Below, in pieces: positions 1 to 6,000 of a DNA stretch of 20,277 nt. The position numbers were made by a program, and so were the translations under genes. Location: contig CAJUFM010000060.1 of NCBI GenBank assembly GCA_910585745.1, positions 1-20,277 on the forward strand, written 5' to 3'. Below the pieces are notes generated by a model. It ran no database searches. It was not told the DNA's origin and saw nothing but the letters and a program-made list of their open reading frames with translations. The first letter of the stretch is position 1. Every line of letters starts with the position of its first letter. The stretch is from an uncultured Eubacterium sp. GTDB taxonomy: Bacteria; Bacillota; Clostridia; Lachnospirales; Lachnospiraceae.

Positions 1-52
1 GAGCACACGGCTGTTAACCGTGGGGTTGTTGGTTCGAGCCCAACTCGGGGAG
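1..52 (+). tRNA. tRNA-Asn(GTT), 5' truncated by window edge
   Basis: This is the 3' part of a tRNA gene. The anticodon arm is a 5-bp stem (6-10 with 18-22) around loop CTGTTAA, which puts anticodon GTT at 13-15 and so reads Asn codons. A five-base variable loop follows, then a T arm (28-32 with 40-44) with loop TTCGAGC. The 3' acceptor strand is TCGGGGA (45-51), with discriminator G at 52. No CCA is encoded. The D arm and 5' acceptor strand lie outside the window. Confidence 0.93.
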
Positions 53-70
53 TTAAGAATATTGTAAGAT

Positions 71-115
71 CCTGTAGGTAGAGGAAGAACTGTTTCTCTA
101 TTTACAGGGTTTTTT
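71..115 (+). terminator. Intrinsic terminator after tRNA-Asn
   Basis: A 13-bp stem with two G-U pairs (71-83 with 96-108) encloses a short A/G/T loop and is followed directly by G and six T residues (110-115). It is correctly placed to end the tRNA transcript. Confidence 0.85.
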
Positions 116-262
116 CATGTGGGCGCGATAAACTAGTTTCTGGGAGAGCTATTTTCCACATGGATAGGAACATACTTCTCAATGTTTTTGCTACCTTGGA
201 CATTGAGAACGGCGATGAACGTCAGGTCTTCTTTAAGTGAATTTATACACGTTGTATAGAGC
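116..262. other. Intergenic stretch with one hairpin and an antisense open frame
   Basis: No convincing gene is present between the tRNA terminator and the LRR promoter. A 9-bp perfect inverted repeat (177-185 with 200-208) could form a hairpin with a 14-nt loop. On the minus strand a stop-free frame of about 46 codons ends at a TAG at 133-135. It has no start codon or ribosome-binding site and may be a gene remnant or chance. Confidence 0.4.
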
Positions 263-313
263 TTGACACCATTCGACTATTATGGTAGTCTATAAGTGAC
301 TATTATAATAGTG
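263..313 (+). promoter_or_regulatory. Promoter with palindromic operators for the LRR gene at 331
   Basis: TTGACA at 263-268 lies 17 bp from TAGTCT at 286-291, a poor -10. The 16-bp palindrome GACTATTATGGTAGTC (275-290) fills the spacer and overlaps the -10. A second, related palindrome, ACTATTATAATAGT (299-312), lies 23 bp downstream. It would form a hairpin at or near the 5' end of the mRNA. The same -35, palindrome and -10 recur with identical spacing at 7225-7253 upstream of the second LRR gene. The weak -10 suggests control by a bound protein. Confidence 0.65.
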
Positions 314-330
314 AAAGGAATGTACATGAT

Positions 331-1491
331 ATGAAAAAAATAATGACCAGCATCGTTGTGGGACTTCTTCTATGCATCGCGTTACTGTATTGGAACCCGG
401 TATTCAGAATAGATGTAAAGGCAGAGGTTAAAGAAGAATATCTGCAGGACGTTCCACTGGACGTAGTCCACTTTCCGGATGAACAGTTTAGGAAGAAATT
501 GGGATATTATATTGACAAAAACAAAGATGGTATTCTGAGCCGGCTGGAGCGGGAAAAAATATTTTATCTGGATCTGAATAGTTACACCAACGGGGTAGCT
601 AGAACATGGGTTTCTGATATGAAGTATATGACAGTAGGGAATTATAATGAGAGTAAACTTGTAGATGAAAGAACCAGGTATTCCCTGAAGTTGAATTTCA
701 AGTTTAATGAGGAAAACTATAGCGTAAGTAATGCTGATAAGGTGGTTGATCTGACCGGAATAGAGTATTTTTACAACCTCCGTGAAGTGAAGACAGACAG
801 ATATGATCTAATAACTGGTTCTTTTCAAAATAATTCCTATCTGACAAAGATCTGGATTGGATGTCCGGAACTGGGGGATAAGAATTATGAAACGATCCGG
901 CGGGATTTTCCAGTGTCCCAGCTGACTTATATGCATTTGGAAAACATTATTGCAGATACGCTGAATGTAGAAAAGATACCAGGACTTCAGGTACTGAGGG
1001 TGATTCTGCCGGATGAAAGTAACCGCAGGCTGGTGGAACTGAATTTGTCGAAAAATAAAAAGCTAAAGGAATTGGAGTTTGGGAACATACTGCCGGACGA
1101 ATTAGATCTGAGCAGGAATACCAAACTCACATCTGTGAAAGTTTATTCCGGACGGCGCAGGACAGGAGAAAAAAGAGGACTGGATATCGAAGAGAAAGCA
1201 AAATTGTTTGAATTTTTTCTGCCAGAGAAGGATCAAAAGTGCAGCATAAAGTTTGCAAAGAAAAATGCGGTTAAAACATTTTATTATTTCACCGCAGATA
1301 AAGCCATTGATATTACAAGACTATCCAAACTGGAGGATTTTCACACTTTGAAATATGTAAAAGTAAAAGTAAGGTCAAGCTGGATCCGAAAGACATTTAC
1401 GAAGAGAAAATGGGGTTGTTCAATTGTAAAGAATGGAAAGTTTCTTACAAAAGTAAAAGCCAGGAAGAAAAAGAAATATACTATGATCTGA
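331..1491 (+). CDS. Secreted EF-hand / leucine-rich-repeat-like protein, possible C-terminal frameshift
   Basis: A 386-residue protein of unknown specific role, probably exported. Residues 4-25 form a hydrophobic N-terminal segment (signal peptide or anchor). Residues 62-73 match a calcium-binding EF-hand loop (D62, N64, D66, G67, E73). Residues about 140-275 contain degenerate leucine-rich segments such as ELNLSKNKKLKELEF and LDLSRNTKLTSVKVY, as in Lachnospiraceae surface LRR proteins. The start is the ATG at 331 with AAAGGA at 314-319, a slightly long spacing. The last 40 or so residues are unusually basic, whereas the -1 frame (about 1374-1511) encodes a better-balanced tail. A one-base loss near 1370 is therefore possible. 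The gene has its own promoter, shared in sequence with the BspA-like gene at 7306. Confidence 0.8.
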   Translation: MKKIMTSIVVGLLLCIALLYWNPVFRIDVKAEVKEEYLQDVPLDVVHFPDEQFRKKLGYYIDKNKDGILSRLEREKIFYLDLNSYTNGVARTWVSDMKYMTVGNYNESKLVDERTRYSLKLNFKFNEENYSVSNADKVVDLTGIEYFYNLREVKTDRYDLITGSFQNNSYLTKIWIGCPELGDKNYETIRRDFPVSQLTYMHLENIIADTLNVEKIPGLQVLRVILPDESNRRLVELNLSKNKKLKELEFGNILPDELDLSRNTKLTSVKVYSGRRRTGEKRGLDIEEKAKLFEFFLPEKDQKCSIKFAKKNAVKTFYYFTADKAIDITRLSKLEDFHTLKYVKVKVRSSWIRKTFTKRKWGCSIVKNGKFLTKVKARKKKKYTMI

Positions 1492-1596
1492 TATTCAGAT
1501 GGAAATTCTGACAACTCATATGATGTATTTGGGGGGGGAGGTATGAATAGTATGGATAATAATCATTTTTCCATGGCAGATATTAGAAAAAAGTCC

Positions 1597-1625
1597 TTGC
1601 AAACTGTTAATTTATGTGGTATACT
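1597..1625 (+). promoter_or_regulatory. SigA-type promoter for rpmJ and the ribosomal block
   Basis: TTGCAA at 1597-1602 and TATACT at 1620-1625 are separated by exactly 17 bp, a good housekeeping promoter. It lies 90 bp upstream of the rpmJ start, in the gap after the LRR gene. This supports rpmJ as the first gene of the transcript here. Confidence 0.8.
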
Positions 1626-1715
1626 CGTAAATGGACTTTCGCTAAACGGAAGTAAATGGGCCTGTTTTTCAGGCTCAAAGATAACATGCCAACCATGTGA
1701 AAGGAGGTTATTACT

Positions 1716-1829
1716 GTGAAAGTTAGATCATCAGTAAAACCAATTTGCGAAAAATGCAAAGTTATTAAAAGAAAGGGTCGTATCAGAGTAATCTGTGAAA
1801 ATCCAAAACACAAACAAAGACAGGGCTGA
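1716..1829 (+). CDS. rpmJ: 50S ribosomal protein L36
   Basis: A complete 37-residue L36, a late-assembling protein of the large ribosomal subunit. All four zinc ligands of the C+ form are visible: C11, C14, C27 and H32. The sequence ends in the family-typical PKHKQRQG. It starts with GTG at 1716, set 7 nt after a near-perfect AAGGAGGT (1701-1708). Normally L36 follows infA and precedes rpsM in the alpha operon. Here infA is absent upstream and a terminator-like hairpin (1845-1870) separates it from rpsM. A short upstream frame ends in a GTGA overlap with this start codon. Confidence 0.97.
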   Translation: MKVRSSVKPICEKCKVIKRKGRIRVICENPKHKQRQG

Positions 1830-1844
1830 GAATATATCTGAGAG

Positions 1845-1870
1845 ACCTAAAGGAGACTTTAGGTTCTTTT
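1845..1870 (+). terminator. Terminator or attenuator hairpin between rpmJ and rpsM
   Basis: A perfect 8-bp stem (1845-1852 with 1857-1864) with loop GAGA is followed by TCTTTT. The stem is AT-rich and the T run is interrupted once, so partial termination or attenuation is more likely than a full stop. Confidence 0.55.
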
Positions 1871-2153
1871 CGTGCTTATATAAGTCTTGCTTTCTGTGTT
1901 ACAGACTTCTCATTCCGTCATTATGGGAAGCTGTGATATCATGACGGTAAGCGTCGCGGATTTCTCCACATAGTTTTGTCTATATAATAGAAGAAAGTGG
2001 TTCTTGGTCTGTGACGTTGTTATGGTTTAAAGCGGCTGCGAAGAATTTTCATACGAAAATAAAGAATTTCCATATGAAAATTCTTAGGTGGAATCCAGAG
2101 GAGATTCCAGAAAAACATTTTATTTAAAATTTTTATGGAGGTGTAAAGTACAC
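1871..2153 (+). promoter_or_regulatory. Structured leader upstream of rpsM
   Basis: No coding frame is supported here. A loose inverted repeat (CCGTCAT / ATGACGG, 1916-1952) comes first. TATAAT at 1983-1988 is a candidate -10 without a good -35. A perfect 12-bp inverted repeat follows (2041-2052 with 2074-2085), then a perfect 7-bp stem (2089-2095 with 2103-2109). Both hairpins sit just before the rpsM Shine-Dalgarno (2137-2143). The layout resembles autoregulatory ribosomal-protein leaders, in which S4 commonly binds the alpha operon mRNA. The binding protein here is inferred, not shown. Confidence 0.5.
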
Positions 2154-2522
2154 ATGGCTCGTATCAGTGGTGTAGATTTACCAAGAGAAAAACGTGTAGA
2201 GATAGGTCTGACCTATATTTACGGTATCGGCGTTGCCAGTTCAAGACGTATTCTGGCAGAGGCAAACGTAAATCCGGACATTCGTTGTAAGGATTTAACC
2301 GACGATGATGTTGCAAAGATTCGTGATGTTATTGACAGAACTCAGGTTGTAGAGGGTGATCTTCGCAGGGAGGTCGCATTAAATATCAAGAGACTACAGG
2401 AAATTGGATGCTACAGAGGAATTCGTCACAGAAAAGGACTTCCGGTTCGTGGTCAGAAAACAAAGACAAACGCGAGAACCAGAAAAGGTCCGAAGCGTAC
2501 AGTAGCAAATAAGAAGAAATAG
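2154..2522 (+). CDS. rpsM: 30S ribosomal protein S13
   Basis: A 122-residue S13, which sits in the head of the small subunit, contacts the P-site tRNA and forms intersubunit bridges. It begins MARISGVDLPREKRVEIGL, carries the helix-two-turn-helix region and ends in the basic tail with RGQKTKTNARTRKGPKR. The ATG at 2154 is chosen because GGAGGTG (2137-2143) lies 10 nt upstream and the family starts exactly at MAR. An in-frame upstream ATG at 2088 lacks a ribosome-binding site and would add non-homologous sequence. It is the first gene after the structured leader and is followed by rpsK with a 95-nt gap. Confidence 0.97.
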   Translation: MARISGVDLPREKRVEIGLTYIYGIGVASSRRILAEANVNPDIRCKDLTDDDVAKIRDVIDRTQVVEGDLRREVALNIKRLQEIGCYRGIRHRKGLPVRGQKTKTNARTRKGPKRTVANKKK

Positions 2523-2585
2523 AAATTCTTACGAATTTCATTTGAAGTTGCTTTGCAGCTTCATTTGGGCACAGAAAATATGTGC
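2522..2585 (+). promoter_or_regulatory. Hairpin cluster in the rpsM-rpsK gap
   Basis: Three consecutive potential stem-loops fill the gap: a perfect 7-bp stem (2522-2528 with 2533-2539, loop TTAC), an 8-bp stem with one G-U pair (2544-2551 with 2555-2562, loop TTT), and a short GCACA/TGTGC pair near 2568-2585. None is followed by a T run, so RNA processing, stabilisation or translational control is likelier than termination. Confidence 0.4.
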
Positions 2586-2617
2586 AAATCAAGGAAAATA
2601 ATTTAGGAGGTTTTGTC

Positions 2618-3013
2618 ATGGCTAAGAAAGTTGCAAAAAAAGTGACAAAAAGGCGTGTCAAAAAGAATATTGACCGCGGACAAGCGCACATTCAGTCATC
2701 TTTTAATAATACAATCGTAACACTGACAGATATGCAGGGAAATGCTATTTCATGGGCAAGTGCAGGTGGTTTGGGATTCAGAGGTTCCAGAAAGTCTACT
2801 CCATATGCTGCACAGATGGCTGCGGAGACGGCAGCAAAGGCGGCACTGCCTCATGGACTGAAGTCAGTAGAGGTAATGGTAAAAGGACCTGGTTCCGGCC
2901 GTGAAGCTGCAATCCGTGCGATTCAGGCCTGTGGTATAGAAGTTACCAGTATCCAGGACGTAACACCAGTTCCACACAATGGTTGTAGACCACCAAAACG
3001 TAGAAGAGTTTAA
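2618..3013 (+). CDS. rpsK: 30S ribosomal protein S11
   Basis: A 131-residue S11, part of the platform of the small subunit near the mRNA exit (E site) region. Recognised by SSFNNTIVTLTDMQGNAISW, GFRGSRKSTPYAAQMAAE, the GPGSGREAAIRA segment and the C-terminal TPVPHNGCRPPKRRRV. The start is the ATG at 2618, preceded by TAGGAGG (2604-2610) at 7 nt. The longer in-frame start at 2582 would precede that site and is rejected. The N-terminus (about 15 residues) is lysine-rich. Cotranscribed with rpsM and rpsD, with only 18 nt before rpsD. Confidence 0.97.
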   Translation: MAKKVAKKVTKRRVKKNIDRGQAHIQSSFNNTIVTLTDMQGNAISWASAGGLGFRGSRKSTPYAAQMAAETAAKAALPHGLKSVEVMVKGPGSGREAAIRAIQACGIEVTSIQDVTPVPHNGCRPPKRRRV

Positions 3014-3031
3014 TCATAGGAGGTATTAAAA

Positions 3032-3625
3032 ATGGCTATAGATAGGACGCCTGTTCTGAAAAGATGTAGATCTCTTGATCTGGATCCAGTATATCTGGGA
3101 ATTGATAAAAAATCAAAGAGAAATGCAAGAACTGGAAGAAAACTCAGTGAGTATGGTACTCAGCTGAAAGAAAAGCAAAAAGCAAAATTTATATATGGTG
3201 TACTTGAGAAGCCTTTCCGTAACTATTTTGCGAAGGCTCAGAAATTGAAATATGGTACCGTGGGTGAAAACCTGATGATCCTTCTTGAACTGAGACTTGA
3301 CAATGTTATGTTCCGTCTGGGATATGGCAGGACAAGAAAAGAAGCAAGGCAGATCGTTGATCATAAGCATGTGCTTGTAAATGGCAAAGCGGTAAACATT
3401 CCGTCTTATCAGCTGAAAGCTGGGGATGTGATCGAAATCAAAGAAAAATTCAAAGGAACACAGAGATATAAGGACATTCTGGAAGTAACAGGTTCCCGGA
3501 TGGTACCGGCATGGCTGGAGGCAGACCATGAAAATCTCAAAGGAACTGTATCTCAGATACCGACAAGAGCAGAGATCGATGTTCCTGTAAATGAAGTGCT
3601 TATCGTCGAGTTGTACTCCAAGTAA
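3032..3625 (+). CDS. rpsD: 30S ribosomal protein S4
   Basis: A 197-residue S4, a primary 16S rRNA-binding assembly protein and in many bacteria the translational repressor of its own operon. Residues 1-90 form the S4 N-terminal region. An S4 RNA-binding domain runs from about 88 to 150, with LELRLDNVMFRLGYGRTRKE and QIVDHKHVLVNGK. The N-terminus lacks the cysteine knuckle of zinc-binding S4 (only C12 is present), so this is the zinc-independent (C-) form. AGGAGGT (3018-3024) precedes the ATG. It lies between rpsK and rpoA, the standard alpha-operon order. Confidence 0.97.
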   Translation: MAIDRTPVLKRCRSLDLDPVYLGIDKKSKRNARTGRKLSEYGTQLKEKQKAKFIYGVLEKPFRNYFAKAQKLKYGTVGENLMILLELRLDNVMFRLGYGRTRKEARQIVDHKHVLVNGKAVNIPSYQLKAGDVIEIKEKFKGTQRYKDILEVTGSRMVPAWLEADHENLKGTVSQIPTRAEIDVPVNEVLIVELYSK

Positions 3626-3654
3626 TTAAGTAAACCCAAAAGGAGGGTCCTAGA

Positions 3655-4617
3655 GTGTTTGAATTTGAGAAGCCAAGAATTGAAATCGCTGAAATTTCTG
3701 AAGATAAGAAATATGGACGTTTTGTAGTAGAACCACTTGAAAGAGGATACGGAACAACTTTGGGTAATTCTTTGAGACGAATTATGCTTTCGTCTCTGCC
3801 AGGTACTGCGGTAAGTCATATCAAGATTGATGGTGTTGTGCATGAATTCAGTGCGATTCCGGGAGTGAAGGAAGATGTCACAGAGATTGTGATGAATATC
3901 AAGAGCCTTGCCATCAAAAACAGCAGTGATAACTTGAATGAGACGAAGATGATGTACATTGACGCAAACGGCGAGGGCGTGGTAACAGCCGCTGATATCA
4001 AGTGTGACGCTGATCTTGAGATTATAAATCAAGATCAGGTCATCGCCACATTGAACGGTGGAGCAGACTGTAAGCTCTACATAGAAATGACTGTGGTAAA
4101 TGGTCGTGGATATGTAAGTTCTGATAAGAACAAGAGAGAAGAGATGGCAATCGATGTAATTCCGATCGATTCCATATTTACTCCCATAGAGCGGGTAAAT
4201 ATCTCGATTGAAAACACACGTGTCGGTCAGATTACTGATTTTGATAAGCTTACACTGGATGTATATACGAATGGAACCCTTGAGCCTGACGAGGCTGTCA
4301 GCCTTGCGGCAAAAGTTATGAGTGAGCATTTGAATACATTTATTGATCTTTCAGAGAAGGCCAGAATGGCTGAGGTTATTGTGGAGAAGGAAGAAGATGA
4401 CACCGTCAAGGTATTGGAACTCAATATCGACGAACTGGAGTTATCGGTGCGTTCCTATAACTGTCTGAAGAGAGCGGGAATCAATACAGTGGAAGAACTG
4501 ACAAATAAGACAGCTGACGATATGATGAAAGTTCGTAACCTGGGGCGCAAATCTTTAGAAGAGGTGCTCGCCAAGTTGAAAGAACTCGGTTTGTCACTTA
4601 AGTCAAGTGAAGATTAA
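3655..4617 (+). CDS. rpoA: DNA-directed RNA polymerase subunit alpha
   Basis: A 320-residue alpha subunit that dimerises to nucleate RNA polymerase assembly and contacts UP elements and activators. The N-terminal domain (about 1-230) shows GYGTTLGNSLRRIMLSSLPG and the insert region with VNGRGYVSSD. The C-terminal domain (about 245-315) contains the helix-hairpin-helix region LSVRSYNCLKRAGINTVEEL and RNLGRKSLEE, including the UP-element/activator-contact surface. Translation starts at GTG 3655 behind AAGGAGGG (3640-3647). It follows rpsD by 29 nt and precedes rplQ by 39 nt, so it is cotranscribed with ribosomal genes as usual. Confidence 0.98.
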   Translation: MFEFEKPRIEIAEISEDKKYGRFVVEPLERGYGTTLGNSLRRIMLSSLPGTAVSHIKIDGVVHEFSAIPGVKEDVTEIVMNIKSLAIKNSSDNLNETKMMYIDANGEGVVTAADIKCDADLEIINQDQVIATLNGGADCKLYIEMTVVNGRGYVSSDKNKREEMAIDVIPIDSIFTPIERVNISIENTRVGQITDFDKLTLDVYTNGTLEPDEAVSLAAKVMSEHLNTFIDLSEKARMAEVIVEKEEDDTVKVLELNIDELELSVRSYNCLKRAGINTVEELTNKTADDMMKVRNLGRKSLEEVLAKLKELGLSLKSSED

Positions 4618-4656
4618 TCAAACTTTGTTTTACTAAGTATCAAGGAGGAAATAGAA

Positions 4657-5193
4657 ATGGCAGGTTATAGAAAGCTTGGAAGAACTTCCAGCCAGAGAAA
4701 AGCCTTGCTTCGCAATCAGGTAACGAATCTTCTTTATCATGGTAAGATTGTTACTACTGAGGCAAAAGCAAAAGAAATCCGCAGAATTGCTGAGCATATG
4801 ATCGCTCTTGCTGTTCGCGAAAAAGATAATTATGAGACTGTTACAGTAAAAGCCAAAGTGGCTCAGAAGGATAAAGATGGAAAACGTGTAAAGGAAGTCG
4901 TAGATGGCAAGAAAGTTACCGTTTTTGATATCGTTGACAAGGAAATCAAAAAAGAAGCTCCTTCCAGACTGCATGCAAGACGTCAGATGAATAAGATGCT
5001 TTATGGTATCAAGGAAGTTCCGACGGCTACAGCAGGACGTAAAAAAGGAACTAAGACGATTGATATTGCAAGCAAGCTGTTTGATGAGATTGCACCAAAG
5101 TATGCTGACCGCAAGGGTGGTTATACAAGGATCATCAAGATCGGACCCCGTAAGGGCGATGCGGCAATGGAAGTTGTAATTGAACTTGTGTAA
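4657..5193 (+). CDS. rplQ: 50S ribosomal protein L17, enlarged form
   Basis: L17 of the large subunit, near the polypeptide exit tunnel. The core is clear: YRKLGRTSSQRKALLRN at the start, SRLHARRQ in the middle and GGYTRIIKIGPRKGDA near the end, finishing in IELV. At 178 residues it is far longer than the usual 115-130. The extra sequence is mostly one charged block, about residues 54-104, inserted between ALAVRE and LHARRQ, with a smaller expansion near 120-135. The reading frame is intact and codon use matches neighbours, so this is a lineage-type expansion rather than an error. The AAGGAGG at 4643-4649 supports the ATG. Last gene of the alpha block. Confidence 0.96.
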   Translation: MAGYRKLGRTSSQRKALLRNQVTNLLYHGKIVTTEAKAKEIRRIAEHMIALAVREKDNYETVTVKAKVAQKDKDGKRVKEVVDGKKVTVFDIVDKEIKKEAPSRLHARRQMNKMLYGIKEVPTATAGRKKGTKTIDIASKLFDEIAPKYADRKGGYTRIIKIGPRKGDAAMEVVIELV

Positions 5194-5211
5194 AAGTTTT
5201 CTGATATCATC

Positions 5212-5241
5212 ATGGCGGTATGACGAAGGTCATATCGCCAT
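5212..5241 (+). terminator. Strong hairpin after rplQ, no clear T run
   Basis: A 13-bp stem with a single G-U pair (5212-5224 with 5229-5241) closes a GAAG tetraloop 18 nt after the rplQ stop. The following AAATATTTGC is not a typical T tract. It may be a weak or factor-assisted terminator, or a 3'-end or processing structure between the ribosomal block and the isomerase gene. Confidence 0.5.
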
Positions 5242-5306
5242 AAATATTTGCACGAAGGTAAAGTGAGAATACCTGCGAGCTTGGTAGCGCAGAAATGGAG
5301 GAAAAG

Positions 5307-5957
5307 ATGAGAAAAGCAGCAAAATTATTATGTTTGTTATTGATATTAGTTCTGGGAATTACCGGATGTGGCGGCAATACAAAAGAGAAAGAGCAGTCTG
5401 GCAAGGCTGGTTCGGCAGATTCTGGGAAACAGCAGGAATCACAGACGGGTGAGACACTTACGGGAAAACATCATGTGGAGATACAGATAAAAGATTATGG
5501 TACCATTAAGGCAGAACTGGATGCGGATGTGGCACCGGTCTCTGTTTCTAACTTTGTATCTCTGGCGAAGAGTGGATTTTATGACGGTCTGACTTTTCAC
5601 CGTATCATTTCAGGATTTATGATTCAGGGAGGAGATCCTAAGGGCGATGGAACAGGTGGATCCGACAAGAACATCAAAGGAGAGTTTTCAGCCAACGGAG
5701 TGGAAAACAACATTTCCCATGTCCGGGGGACGATCTCCATGGCACGCGCCCAGGAATATGACAGTGCAAGTTCCCAGTTTTTTATTATGCACCAGGATAC
5801 CGCTTCTCTGGACGGCCAATATGCAGCATTCGGAAAAGTAACAGAGGGAATGGAAATAGTGGACCAGATCTGTGAAAAGACACCGGTGGTGGACGGAAAC
5901 GGAAAAGTGGAGGCAGACAAGCAGCCGAAGATTGAGGCCATTAAGGTGATTGACTAA
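5307..5957 (+). CDS. Lipoprotein cyclophilin-type peptidyl-prolyl cis-trans isomerase
   Basis: A 216-residue extracytoplasmic isomerase that speeds cis-trans isomerisation of X-Pro bonds during folding of exported proteins. Residues 1-20 are a lipoprotein signal peptide ending in lipobox ITGC, so the mature protein is lipid-anchored outside the membrane. A short Ser/Gly/Gln linker follows. The cyclophilin domain spans about 55-215, with FYDGLTFHRIISGFMIQGGD (the catalytic FHR and QGGDP region), SMARAQEYDSASSQFFI and LDGQYAAFGKV. The ATG at 5307 is chosen because GGAGG (5297-5301) lies 5 nt upstream. The in-frame ATG at 5295 contains that site inside its own codons. It ends 43 nt before tyrS and may be cotranscribed with it. 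Confidence 0.93.
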   Translation: MRKAAKLLCLLLILVLGITGCGGNTKEKEQSGKAGSADSGKQQESQTGETLTGKHHVEIQIKDYGTIKAELDADVAPVSVSNFVSLAKSGFYDGLTFHRIISGFMIQGGDPKGDGTGGSDKNIKGEFSANGVENNISHVRGTISMARAQEYDSASSQFFIMHQDTASLDGQYAAFGKVTEGMEIVDQICEKTPVVDGNGKVEADKQPKIEAIKVID

Positions 5958-6000
5958 TAGTTCTTTGGCGCACAGAGCGTGTGCGAATGGAGGAGAAAAG

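Noticed and set aside
1971..1988. Second strong promoter for rpsM
   Set aside because: TATAAT at 1983-1988 is good, but no acceptable -35 lies 16-18 bp upstream, so it was kept only as part of the leader description.
3553..4329. Long minus-strand open frame opposite rpsD/rpoA
   Set aside because: It is a shadow of highly conserved rpoA coding sequence with no protein-like features.
5958..6000. T-box riboswitch upstream of tyrS
   Set aside because: Only 43 nt separate the genes, with one small hairpin and no T-box sequence or specifier stem.
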